From: Metabacillus litoralis
GTDB lineage: Bacteria; Bacillota; Bacilli; Bacillales; Bacillaceae
Direction: 5' to 3'
DNA length: 59,893 nt
Assembly (NCBI RefSeq): GCF_020524045.1
Contig: NZ_JAIVKL010000023.1
Span: 1 to 59,893 of the forward strand
Position numbers and translations under genes: made by a program
The notes under the pieces: generated by a model
What the model saw: the letters and a program-made list of their open reading frames with translations, nothing else
Database searches by the model: none
Told to the model about the DNA's origin: nothing
Shown here: positions 35,148 to 44,156 of the stretch, in pieces
Position numbering within the stretch: position 1 is the stretch's first letter
How the letters are laid out: each line of letters begins with the position of its first letter

Positions 35148-36179
35148 ATGGGTAAATTAAGAGTTGGTGTTATCGGATGTGGAAGTATTGCACAATTTCG
35201 TCATCTTCCAGAATATGCAGCAAGTCAAGAGGTAGAATTAGTAGCAGTGTGTGATATCGTTGAAGATCGTGTAAAAGAAATTGCTAATAAGTACGGTGCG
35301 AAGGCTTTTACAGATTATAAAGAATTGATTTCAAGTGGTGAAGTTGATGCTGTTAGTGTTTGTACACCAAACTATTTACACGCACCTATTTCAATCGAGG
35401 CGTTAAATAATGGATTACATGTATTATGTGAAAAACCAATGGCAACATCACAACAAGAAGCAGACGCAATGATCCAAGCAGCAGAGAAAAATGATAAAAA
35501 ATTAATGATTGCTCATAATCAACGTTTTGTTCGCTCACATCAACTTGCACGTCAATTAATTGAAAGTGGCGAGATCGGGAAGATTTATAGCTTTAGAACG
35601 GCATTCGGACATCCAGGACCAGAAGGCTGGAGTGTTGATGGAAAAGATAGCTGGTTCTTTGTAAAAGAAAAAGCCTACATTGGTGCAATGGGTGACTTAG
35701 GTGTTCATAAAACAGATTTACTTCGTTATTTACTAGGAGAAGAAATTGTTGAGGTTGGAGCATTTATTGAAACTACGGCGAAAGAATTTGCTGATGTAGA
35801 TGATACAGCTGTTTGTGCACTTAAAACAGAAAGTGGCATTATCGGAACTTTAGCTGCTAGCTGGTCTTATACGGCAAAAGAAGATAATTCAACGATCATT
35901 TATGGTGAAAAAGCGATTATTCGTCTTGAAGATAATCCTACATATTCACTTGTTGTTCAATATACAAACGGAGAAACTGTGAACTATGAGCTAGGCAAGA
36001 TTCAATCAAATGATGAAGGTGGACAACAAACAACACATGTGATTGACCATTTTGTTTCAGCTGTAGTTGAAAATAAACAACCTTTAATCAGTGGAGAAGA
36101 AGGTATGAAATCATTAGCTGTCATTTTAGCTGCGATTAAATCAAATGAAACAAAAACAATTGCAAAAGTATTTGAGTGA
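35148..36179 (+). CDS. Gfo/Idh/MocA-family dehydrogenase 1
   Basis: 343 aa. NAD(P)-binding motif VGVIGCGSIAQFRHLPEY, CEKPMA with the conserved Lys, and DLGVHKTDLLRYL in the C-terminal alpha/beta domain, which carries the catalytic His/Asp. Family members oxidise sugars, inositols or glycosides at a hydroxyl. AGGAGG precedes the ATG. The stop overlaps the region of the next start. Confidence 0.88.
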   Translation: MGKLRVGVIGCGSIAQFRHLPEYAASQEVELVAVCDIVEDRVKEIANKYGAKAFTDYKELISSGEVDAVSVCTPNYLHAPISIEALNNGLHVLCEKPMATSQQEADAMIQAAEKNDKKLMIAHNQRFVRSHQLARQLIESGEIGKIYSFRTAFGHPGPEGWSVDGKDSWFFVKEKAYIGAMGDLGVHKTDLLRYLLGEEIVEVGAFIETTAKEFADVDDTAVCALKTESGIIGTLAASWSYTAKEDNSTIIYGEKAIIRLEDNPTYSLVVQYTNGETVNYELGKIQSNDEGGQQTTHVIDHFVSAVVENKQPLISGEEGMKSLAVILAAIKSNETKTIAKVFE

Positions 36180-36184
36180 TTGCT

Positions 36185-37198
36185 ATGAGTAAATTACGAA
36201 TTGGATTCATTGGTGTTGGAGGGATTGCGCAAGGGCGACATATCCCTGCTTTTCAAACGTTTAGTGATGATTGTGAAATCACAGCTGTAAGTGATGTTAA
36301 TAAAGATAGAGCTCAGGAAGTAGCAGACAAATTTACGATTAAACATGTTTTTGCAGAATACAAAGATATGTTTCAGCATGTTGATGCTGTTTGCATTTGT
36401 ACACCAAATAAGTTTCATGCAGAAATGACAATCGCTGCTTTAGAGGCGGGAGTTCATGTTCTTTGTGAAAAGCCAATGGCCCTTTCAGCAGAAGAATGTG
36501 AGAAAATGCTGGATGCTTCAAAAGAGACAAATAAGGTTCTAGCTATAGCTTATCACTATCGATTTATGAAAAACGCTCAAGCTGCAAAAAAAATGATGCA
36601 AGAAGTTGGCACGCCTTTAGTAACAAGAGTGCAAGCTCTAAGACGCAGGAAAGTTCCGGGTTGGGGTGTTTTTACGAATAAAACGCTACAAGGTGGAGGA
36701 AGCTTAATTGATTACGGCTGCCACTTATTAGATTTAGCCATCTGGTTGATGGGAAGTCCTAAACATATTGACGTACACGGTAGTACATACAATGTGTTAA
36801 GTAAAACACCTAATAGTGTAAATCAATGGGGCTCATTTGATCATGAAACCTTTGATGTAGATGATCATGTAACAGCATATATTAAGTTTGAAAATGGTGC
36901 TTCTCTTTTATTAGAAACATCATGGGCAGCAAATATTCTTGATGACCAAGAACATGTGAGTATTTCAGGAGTTGAAGGAGGCTTAAGTGTTTTCCCACTA
37001 GAGCTATATTCAACAAAAAATGGAATGCTTATGAATAGTCAAGCAGCCTGGATTCCAGGAGAAGAAAATCCTGGTGTGGAACAAGCGAAGAACTTCATTG
37101 ATACATGTCTTGGTAAAACAGAATTAGTTGTAAAACCGGAAGAGGCATTACAAGTCTCACAAATTATTGATCGCATTTATCAATCTGCTGACAAATAA
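36185..37198 (+). CDS. Gfo/Idh/MocA-family dehydrogenase 2
   Basis: 337 aa from ATG 36185; a GTG at 36176 overlapping the previous stop (GTGA) would add three residues. GFIGVGGIAQGRHIPAF, CEKPMAL, DYGCHLLDLAIWLMG. It is clearly a paralogue of the gene before it but strongly diverged, so the two probably act on successive or different substrates. Confidence 0.87.
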   Translation: MSKLRIGFIGVGGIAQGRHIPAFQTFSDDCEITAVSDVNKDRAQEVADKFTIKHVFAEYKDMFQHVDAVCICTPNKFHAEMTIAALEAGVHVLCEKPMALSAEECEKMLDASKETNKVLAIAYHYRFMKNAQAAKKMMQEVGTPLVTRVQALRRRKVPGWGVFTNKTLQGGGSLIDYGCHLLDLAIWLMGSPKHIDVHGSTYNVLSKTPNSVNQWGSFDHETFDVDDHVTAYIKFENGASLLLETSWAANILDDQEHVSISGVEGGLSVFPLELYSTKNGMLMNSQAAWIPGEENPGVEQAKNFIDTCLGKTELVVKPEEALQVSQIIDRIYQSADK

Positions 37199-37226
37199 GG
37201 GGTCTGACCCCAAAGGAGGAATTTAA

Positions 37227-38195
37227 ATGAAACTAGGTGTTTTTACAGTACTTTTTAATGATAAATCCTTTGAAGAAATGTTAGATCGTGTGAAAGCTTC
37301 AGGTCTTCATGCAGTGGAGATTGGCACAGGGTGTTATCCTGGGAATTCTCATTGTGATCTTGATGCTTTATTAGAAAGTGAAGAAAAACGTAATGAATAC
37401 GTAGCAAAAATAAAAGAGCGAGATCTCATCATAAGTGCATTTAGCTGTCATGGTAATCCGATCTCTCCTGATAAAGCATTTGCGAAGGAAAGCAATGATA
37501 CGTTATTAAAAACAATTAAATTAGCATCATTGTTAGATGTTCCTGTTGTAAACACTTTCTCTGGTACTGCAGGAGATTCTGAGGATGCAAAATATCCTAA
37601 CTGGCCTGTTACACCATGGCCAAATGAATATGGTGATGTATTAACATGGCAATGGGAAGAAAAATTAATTCCATATTGGAAAGAAGTCGGTAAATACGCA
37701 CAAGAGCATAATGTGAAAATTGGTCTTGAACTACACGGTGGCTTTCTAGTTCATACTCCTTACACAATGCTAAAGCTTCGCGAAGCAACTTGTGATGCCA
37801 TTGGTGCTAACTTAGATCCTAGTCATTTATGGTGGCAAGGAATTGATCCAGTAGCAGCAATTAAAATTCTAGGAAAAGAAAATGCGATTCATCATTTCCA
37901 TGCAAAAGATACATATATTGATCAAGATAATGTAAATATGTATGGATTAACAGATATGCAGCCATATGGGGAAGTTCAAACGAGAGCATGGACATTTAGA
38001 TCTGTTGGATGTGGACATAGTTTAACAGAATGGAATGATATCATGAGTGCACTTCGTACGTATAACTATGATTATGTAGTTAGTATTGAGCATGAAGATC
38101 CAATCATGTCTATAGATGAAGGCTTTGAACGTGCCGTAACAAATCTTAAAACAGTATTAATAAATGAATCACCATCACAAATGTGGTGGGTTTAA
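37227..38195 (+). CDS. TIM-barrel sugar isomerase/epimerase
   Basis: 322 aa, AP2-endonuclease-like TIM barrel. Expected metal ligands: Glu in IGLELHGG, Asp and His in LDPSHLWW, His in HHFHAKD, Glu in SIEHEDPI. Such enzymes isomerise or epimerise sugars, and some cleave 3-keto glycosides by elimination. AAAGGAGG precedes the ATG. Last gene of the operon, closed by a terminator. Confidence 0.88.
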   Translation: MKLGVFTVLFNDKSFEEMLDRVKASGLHAVEIGTGCYPGNSHCDLDALLESEEKRNEYVAKIKERDLIISAFSCHGNPISPDKAFAKESNDTLLKTIKLASLLDVPVVNTFSGTAGDSEDAKYPNWPVTPWPNEYGDVLTWQWEEKLIPYWKEVGKYAQEHNVKIGLELHGGFLVHTPYTMLKLREATCDAIGANLDPSHLWWQGIDPVAAIKILGKENAIHHFHAKDTYIDQDNVNMYGLTDMQPYGEVQTRAWTFRSVGCGHSLTEWNDIMSALRTYNYDYVVSIEHEDPIMSIDEGFERAVTNLKTVLINESPSQMWWV

Positions 38196-38202
38196 AAAGT
38201 AA

Positions 38203-38239
38203 GAACCTCTCTTGACTAGCAAGAGGGGTTTTATTTTTC
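38203..38239 (+). terminator. Terminator of the ThuA/dehydrogenase/isomerase operon
   Basis: AACCTCTCTTG-actag-CAAGAGGGGTT then TTATTTTT. Confidence 0.85.
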
Positions 38240-38305
38240 ATCGAGTTATGGGTATGATGGAAGAGATTCGTTTTTCGGAAATATATAAAGAATTGATGTG
38301 AAAAA

Positions 38306-39502
38306 ATGAGTAAACCAACTCGAGTACAAGTGAAAAAAGATTTTACCAAAATATTTCGGTCTCGATATCCGCTTATTAATAATGATGCAATCCAGAATCC
38401 TGATGTTTTAAAGGAAGAAGGAAATATCATAGATTTAGTTGATGAGAAAGGAAATTTTCTTGCAAAAGGATATTATGGAATACAAAATAAAGGAAGAGGC
38501 TGGGTACTAAGCTTTAATCAAAATGAAGTGATTGACCAAGCTTTTTTTGAGAAAAAAATTAAGGTAGCTCTTACTGAACGAAAAGCTCTTTTTGAAGATC
38601 CTGATACAACTGCCTTCCGCGTTTTTAACGGTGGAGGAGATGGAATCGGTGGTTTAATCATTGATTATTACGATGGGTATTATGTTATGAGTTGGTATAG
38701 TGAAGGTATCTATAAATTTAAAGAATATGTGATTCAGTCATTAACAAATGCAGGTGATCCTAGAGGAATATATGAGAAGAAACGCTTTGATAGTAAAGGT
38801 ACATATATAGAAGACGATGACTTTGTAACTGGTGAACGAGCGAGCTTTCCTCTTATTGTGAAAGAAAATGGAATCAAATTTGCCATCTATTTAAATGATG
38901 GAGCAATGGTTGGAGTATTTCTTGACCAAAGAGATGTTCGTCAAACCATTCGTGATAAATACGCGAATGGCAAGAGTGTGCTGAATACTTTCTCCTATAC
39001 GGGAGCATTTTCTGTTGCGGCTGCATTGGGTGGGGCGACTAAAACAACAAGTGTGGATTTAGCCAATCGAAGTAAGGCGAAAACAATCGAACATTTCAGT
39101 ATTAATGAAATTGATTATGAAGCACAGGATATCATCGTAGAAGATGTTTTTCACTATTTTAAATATGCTGTAAAAAAACAGTTAGCATTTGATATGGTCA
39201 TTTTAGATCCTCCAAGCTTTGCTCGTTCAAAAAAACATACATTTAGTGCCGGAAAAGATTACCCAGAACTATTAAAACAAGCAATTTCGATAACAAATAA
39301 CAACGGTGTAATTGTTGCTTCAACTAACTGTAGTACGTTTGGAATGAAAAAATTTAAAAGCTTCATTGAAAAGGCATTTAAAGAAACTGGTGGAAAATAT
39401 TCAATTCTTGAAGAATACAGTCTACCAAGTGATTTCAAAACATCTAAAGATTTTAAAGAAGGAAATTACTTAAAGGTTGTATTTATTAAAAAAATCAACT
39501 AA
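38306..39502 (+). CDS. ywbD: SAM-dependent rRNA large-subunit methyltransferase (RlmI/YwbD-like)
   Basis: 398 aa. N-terminal PUA-like part (~1-75: KIFRSRYPLINNDAI, GRGWVLSFN), a middle RlmI-like EEHD region, and a Rossmann methyltransferase domain (~180-398) with VLNTFSYTGAFSVAAALGG as SAM motif and VILDPPSFARSK as the catalytic DPP motif. Members methylate 23S rRNA in the cytoplasm; the exact base cannot be read. RBS is weak. Terminator downstream is shared with the mannanase gene. Confidence 0.88.
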   Translation: MSKPTRVQVKKDFTKIFRSRYPLINNDAIQNPDVLKEEGNIIDLVDEKGNFLAKGYYGIQNKGRGWVLSFNQNEVIDQAFFEKKIKVALTERKALFEDPDTTAFRVFNGGGDGIGGLIIDYYDGYYVMSWYSEGIYKFKEYVIQSLTNAGDPRGIYEKKRFDSKGTYIEDDDFVTGERASFPLIVKENGIKFAIYLNDGAMVGVFLDQRDVRQTIRDKYANGKSVLNTFSYTGAFSVAAALGGATKTTSVDLANRSKAKTIEHFSINEIDYEAQDIIVEDVFHYFKYAVKKQLAFDMVILDPPSFARSKKHTFSAGKDYPELLKQAISITNNNGVIVASTNCSTFGMKKFKSFIEKAFKETGGKYSILEEYSLPSDFKTSKDFKEGNYLKVVFIKKIN

Positions 39503-39507
39503 TAACA

Positions 39508-39553
39508 AACGAAATCAGGTCTCATCGCAAAAAAATGAGCCCTGATTTCGTTG
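39508..39553. terminator. Bidirectional terminator
   Basis: AACGAAATCAGG-t-CTCAT ... ATGAG-c-CCTGATTTCGTT with a T-rich run on the plus strand. It lies between the convergent methyltransferase and mannanase genes. Confidence 0.85.
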
Positions 39554-39558
39554 TTGTT

Positions 39559-41025
39559 TTATTGAATAGTTACTTTATCTACGTATAATGCAGTTTGACC
39601 GCTACTGTTAGATGAACCAGTGAATTGAACACCGATTTCTTGAACATTGCTTAGATTTGGAACAGAAGCTAGATTTAGAGTTAAAGTTGTGCCACTTGAA
39701 TTAATTTGAACAGAACCACTATCATACCAAGTCCAACTTGATCCCGTTTTAACATAAAGTTTTGCAGATAATCCATTTCCAATGGTTCCCCAATTTGCAT
39801 GTTTAACAGAAGCCTTTAAAGCTGATTTACCGCTTAAGTTTTGATTTCGTGTAATCGATAAATAGTGTTGAGAAACATTGCCTAATTGTACATCTGCTTT
39901 AAGAGAGTGACTTCCACTAGTAGCCCAGTCACTGACTGACCATGGACCTCCTAAACCATTTAAAGCTGACCAATTTTGAGTGCTTCCTTCAAAATCATAT
40001 AAAGTAGTAGCTGTACCATCTGTTCCACCAGAACCACCACCAAACACTGCACTAGGTACAGAAGTGGCTTTTAAACCATTAGCTCCATTTACAATCGTTT
40101 GACCCCAAGGAGTTAAACTAGTTCCAGCCCAATCGTTAGTCAAATCAAGATAGCTCCATTGTGAACCATTTCCCTTCCATGACCATGCTAACCAACCTAC
40201 ACCTTTTTGTTGTGAATAACTCATAATTGTTGCTTCATCAACATCTCCATCAGTATGTTTATGACCAAATTCACCAATGATTAAAGCAAGACCTTGATTG
40301 ATCACACCATCAATATTCGATTTAACTTGTGAAGCATTTCCACCAGCGTACTCATACATGTGAATAGAGAACATCGTGTTTTTTAGTGGATCTGCATTAA
40401 ATACATCTTGACCGTAATTATGAATCGAAGCGGGATATTGTCCCCATCCAGCAGAATCAACGATTAATGTATGAGTTAAACCTGCATTTCGTAACTTAGG
40501 AATAGCCTGTTTGTACCCATTTGCCCAATTAGCTCCATTCCAAGTGCCATACCATTCATTAGCAATGTTGATGATTACTTTATCTTCTTTGCCAATCAAG
40601 GCATCTTTGATACTAATCCAATAATCTACAGCGCTATTCAATGAAGCTGTATCATCTTTTCCAGTAGTATCATGAACCTCTAAAACGGCAATTAAGTCAT
40701 TTTGTTCAGCTAACGAAATGAGATTTCTTACTGTGTTAATATCATCTTTAGTATATTGACTACCATCTGAGAGGACAATTCTCACAGTGTTAGCTCCTGT
40801 TGCTGCAATTGCTGGAATAGCAGTAGCAGAATCATTTTTAAACCAAGAATGACCATGATTTATTCCACGCATAACGAAAGGGGTACCTGTTGAATCAAAC
40901 AATTTGTTACCGCTTACATAAAATCCGTTAGCAGCTTTTGCTTCTGGGGGTGAGAAAAACAATGATGAAGACAATAAAAGTAGAACAGCTAAAAAAATAG
41001 TTGTGCTTTTGCGTAAGATAAACAT
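39559..41025 (-). CDS. Secreted beta-1,4-mannanase, GH5, with C-terminal binding module
   Basis: 488 aa. Signal peptide residues 1-31 (cut after AKA), GH5 catalytic domain ~33-325 with acid/base Glu157 in NIANEWYG and nucleophile Glu252 in LIIGEFG, a Gly/Ser/Thr linker (GGGSGGTDGTATT), and a beta-sandwich binding module ~340-488 (TLYDFEGSTQNWS, YVDKVTIQ end), probably for mannan. It closely resembles secreted Bacillus mannanases of subfamily GH5_8. Cleaves beta-1,4-mannan or galactomannan outside the cell. GAGGTGATTGA precedes the ATG. No importer for mannooligosaccharides is nearby. Bases 41026-41419 upstream hold no gene. Confidence 0.93.
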   Translation of the reverse strand: MFILRKSTTIFLAVLLLLSSSLFFSPPEAKAANGFYVSGNKLFDSTGTPFVMRGINHGHSWFKNDSATAIPAIAATGANTVRIVLSDGSQYTKDDINTVRNLISLAEQNDLIAVLEVHDTTGKDDTASLNSAVDYWISIKDALIGKEDKVIINIANEWYGTWNGANWANGYKQAIPKLRNAGLTHTLIVDSAGWGQYPASIHNYGQDVFNADPLKNTMFSIHMYEYAGGNASQVKSNIDGVINQGLALIIGEFGHKHTDGDVDEATIMSYSQQKGVGWLAWSWKGNGSQWSYLDLTNDWAGTSLTPWGQTIVNGANGLKATSVPSAVFGGGSGGTDGTATTLYDFEGSTQNWSALNGLGGPWSVSDWATSGSHSLKADVQLGNVSQHYLSITRNQNLSGKSALKASVKHANWGTIGNGLSAKLYVKTGSSWTWYDSGSVQINSSGTTLTLNLASVPNLSNVQEIGVQFTGSSNSSGQTALYVDKVTIQ

Positions 41026-41419
41026 TCAATCACCTCATGAATTTAGTATATTTTGAACTCTCAAACTTAGCTCATTCAACCTCCTTTCAAAAGTTTGAAG
41101 AGACAAAAACAAATAGGGATATTGCTTTTTTTGAATGACTTCATCTAATAATTACTTAAACGTTAACTTTATATTCCTATTTAAAGTGTATATGCACTAT
41201 ACATAAATAACAACATAAAAGACAGAATAGTACGAAAAATAAATCAATTGTATCATAAAATAAGGTATATACTAGATCTAATGTTATATAAATAGGGAAA
41301 ATGTGGATATTTATATTACGGAATAAAAATGAAGAAACATCGTATGAGGTTAGCGTTAACTTCATTTGTAGGAGTTGTAGTATACTGGAAATTTCTAAGT
41401 AATAAAAACGAGTCTGGGA

Positions 41420-41760
41420 CATAATTAAAGAAGACATACATAAAGACGAATAAATCTAAATCAGTTAAGCTGAAAGAAACAGGTTCGTTCCATTGCGCTG
41501 CAGACACTCGCAATCCACGGGGAGGAATCTGAGCCTCCTCGGAAAGCCTGCGGGGTCTCAGCCTTTCCTCAATTCCCGTAGGTGCCCTAGTGTCTTCCGC
41601 TCCATTCCACTGATTCTTAAAAAAAGTATGCAAAATCAAAAAGTCTATAGAAGACGACAATTAAAAACCCGAACTACTAGGCGAATGATTAATTGTATCA
41701 CCTTATAATTCGGGTTAATCATTAAATTAAATACTTATGTCACAGCCTCGTTAGCTAAAC
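41420..41760. repeat. Interspersed ~300-bp element, copy 3
   Basis: Left end around TAAATCAGTTAAGCTGAAAG, GC-rich middle (GAGCCTCCTCGGAAAGCCTG, GTGTCTTCCGCTCCATTCCA), right end a long imperfect hairpin 41667-41716 (ACCCGAACTACTAGGCG ... CCTTATAATTCGGGT) and TATGTCACAGCC. It is an inverted, nearly identical copy of 51285-51610; the hairpins differ by one substitution and a 5-base gap when one is reverse-complemented. Confidence 0.88.
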
Positions 41761-41771
41761 TAAACAACAAA

Positions 41772-41969
41772 TTAATTCACAACAATACATGATTTATATT
41801 CTTTGATTACTCGATCACGTTTGCTAAGCAATTCACGATATTCTTTAAATAATTTATTATTACTACGATCCTTTATCCATGCTGCAAATGCTTTTTCACA
41901 CTCACTTGAAATAGAAGATAATTCACCATTGATATCATTTAATTTCTTGATTTGGATTTGTCTAACCAT
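41772..41969 (-). CDS. Small protein of unknown function
   Basis: 65 aa, charged and helical (QIKKLNDINGELSSISSECE, LFKEYRELLSKRDRVIKEYK), likely a short coiled coil; no membrane segment. A strong RBS (AAGGTGGGAG, 5 bases before ATG) supports translation. Not recognised. Confidence 0.65.
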   Translation of the reverse strand: MVRQIQIKKLNDINGELSSISSECEKAFAAWIKDRSNNKLFKEYRELLSKRDRVIKEYKSCIVVN

Positions 41970-42033
41970 TTATTCTCCCACCTTATCTCTCTATTATCTA
42001 CCTGAACCTACAGGTATAAAAAGTAAATGCTAA

Positions 42034-42846
42034 TTTGCAACCATAGTTGTTTGTCTTTCAAATATTTATCACATATTAGAATTTTTACTTAAGCTCTATT
42101 TTTGAATTTTTTTATGTAAATATAGTGCAATGTTTTCATAATAAGAGCTCATTAGAAGATCACATTTTATTAATACAAGCGCATACATTATTGTTTTTTT
42201 TGATTGCTAGTGGGGTATTACCCTGTTTTTAATCGTGTTAAACATCTTTTTTAAAAGAAATTGAACTTTTTTTAAATTTTTTTGAAGAGTATCCAGACTT
42301 TATTGACTTAAGAAAAAATCAACTTCTTAGAAAATAGTAAAATAGGGTTTTAGGTACGTTTCACTTAAGACTTCTATGCTTAGTTACTTGTCGTATTGTG
42401 CTTTTTGGTTAAATCAGATTTTGGTGAATGAGAATTATTTCTGGGGAAATATGACGAAAGGTAAATTGGAGTTGTTAGTTTTTGTTATGTAGAGTAGCAT
42501 TTTTTATTGAATATAGGTTTTGATAAAAAATGTTTTTTCGTGAATTTTATTGTTTATGGAATTCTGATGGACAAACTAGTGGAAATATTTCTTCTACATA
42601 TTGAACGTTTATACGTTAAAACACTGGTTCTAACAGAATCAGCGTTAATTTGAAAGAATTCTTAAAACATAGCAAGGTATAAGAAGAGTCTAATTTAAAA
42701 TATCTTTGCACTTATTGCGATAAAACGGTACGATAAGTGATGACTTTTATATTCTGTATCATAATAATAGGTACTTTAGTGAAAAATAAATATTTATAAA
42801 CTAAGAAACTTTTATACATAGAAATATTCTGGTGATTGAGCCTTTT
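42034..42846. other. AT-rich intergenic region without a supported gene
   Basis: About 0.8 kb with poly-A/T runs and no frame with a ribosome binding site, no hairpin with a T-run, and none of the repeat families described elsewhere. Confidence 0.5.
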
Positions 42847-42876
42847 TTGAAATGTCCATTATGGTTCTACTATATT
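42847..42876 (+). promoter_or_regulatory. Promoter of the helicase gene
   Basis: -35 TTGAAA (42847-42852), 18-bp spacer, -10 TATATT (42871-42876), ~28 bases before the start codon. Confidence 0.5.
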
Positions 42877-42904
42877 AAAGTAATTTAGCAGAAGGAGAAT
42901 AAGT

Positions 42905-44038
42905 ATGACACAAAATTTTTTACAAGAATTAAAACCATTTATCAAAGATAATTGGGAGAAGGCTACATTTGAAGCACCAACAGCCATTCAATTAAAAGCT
43001 ATTCCACCTATATTAGAAGGAAAAGATGTTATTGCAGAATCACCGACTGGATCAGGAAAAACATTAGCCTATGTATTGCCATTGCTTAATCGTATTGATG
43101 AAAATAAAAAATCAGCGCAAATTGTAATTATGGCTCCATCTAGAGAGCTAGTTATGCAGATTTTTGAGGAGATAAAGAAATGGTCTGAGGGTAGTAATTT
43201 GACAAGCGCTTCATTTATTGGTGGTGCGAACATTAAACGTCAGGTAGAAAAGCTGAAAAAAAGCCCGCAAATTATTGTTGGTACTCCTGGTAGATTACAT
43301 GAATTAATAAAAATGAAAAAGCTAAAAATGCATGCTGTACAAGCATTGGTATTAGATGAAGGAGACCAATTATTAGCAGCAGAACATAAGAATACATTAA
43401 AGGAAATCATCAAAACAACATTAAATGAAAGACAAATTGTTCTGTTTTCAGCAACATTAAATGAAAGCACAGAATCAAAAGCTAGAGACTTTATGAAAAA
43501 TAACTTGGAAATTGTAAAGATAGGTCTAGATGAAGTGCCTGTTGGAAAAGTAGATCATACCTATGTTGTATGTGAACAGAGAGAAAAGCTTTCAATGCTA
43601 GAAAGATTAGTGAAGAATATACCAATGAAGGCATTAGGATTTGTTAAAGACATTGGTAATCTTGATGTTCTTGCAGAAAAACTAGAGTTTAAAGGTGTTG
43701 ATCTTCATCTTTTACACAGTGATACAAGTAAAGAAAAAAGAGAGGCGGCACTGAAGAGCTTGAGAACAGATAAACAAGGCTTGTTGCTTTCAACAGATGT
43801 TGCAGCAAGGGGGTTAGATATTTCTGGTCTCACGCATGTAATTCATTATGATCTTTCATTAAATAGTGATCAATATGTGCATCGTTCAGGTAGAACAGGA
43901 AGGCAGGGAAATGAAGGTACAGTCATTTCTATTGTCACAGAAAGAGAAGTAAGAGAATTAAAGAAAATAGCAAAAGAAATAAATATAACACTAAAAAAAG
44001 CTCACTTATATAGAGGAGAGCTAGTAATAGAAGAATAA
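42905..44038 (+). CDS. yfmL: DEAD-box-type RNA helicase (YfmL-like)
   Basis: 377 aa, the length of B. subtilis YfmL, which acts in ribosome assembly and cold growth. Q motif region EAPTAIQLKAIP, motif I SPTGSGKT, Ia PSRELVMQ, Ib TPGR, motif III SAT, V STDVAARGLD, VI HRSGRTGR. Motif II reads LDEGD instead of DEAD. No C-terminal extension, so a minimal two-domain helicase. AGAAGGAG precedes the ATG. Terminator follows. Confidence 0.88.
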   Translation: MTQNFLQELKPFIKDNWEKATFEAPTAIQLKAIPPILEGKDVIAESPTGSGKTLAYVLPLLNRIDENKKSAQIVIMAPSRELVMQIFEEIKKWSEGSNLTSASFIGGANIKRQVEKLKKSPQIIVGTPGRLHELIKMKKLKMHAVQALVLDEGDQLLAAEHKNTLKEIIKTTLNERQIVLFSATLNESTESKARDFMKNNLEIVKIGLDEVPVGKVDHTYVVCEQREKLSMLERLVKNIPMKALGFVKDIGNLDVLAEKLEFKGVDLHLLHSDTSKEKREAALKSLRTDKQGLLLSTDVAARGLDISGLTHVIHYDLSLNSDQYVHRSGRTGRQGNEGTVISIVTEREVRELKKIAKEINITLKKAHLYRGELVIEE

Positions 44039-44045
44039 AGATAAG

Positions 44046-44085
44046 AAATAAGAGGATAACTCAATCAATGAGCGATCCTCTTATT
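44046..44085 (+). terminator. Terminator after the helicase gene
   Basis: AATAAGAGGAT-aa-CTCA-atcaa-TGAG-cg-ATCCTCTTATTG. Confidence 0.8.
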
Positions 44086-44156
44086 GTTTGTTCTTGGTGT
44101 TAAATTCTTGTTGTAATAATACTATATGTTTTCTGAAGAAAGGTTATACATAAAAA

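Noticed and set aside
41156-41167. Catabolite-responsive (cre) site or second LacI-family operator upstream of the mannanase gene
   Set aside because: TTAAACGTTAAC is only part of the cre consensus and one base short of the GTTAACCG operator; too weak to call.
41316-41660. 114-codon frame over the interspersed repeat
   Set aside because: It follows the GC-rich repeat sequence and also appears as frames in the other repeat copies; no RBS.
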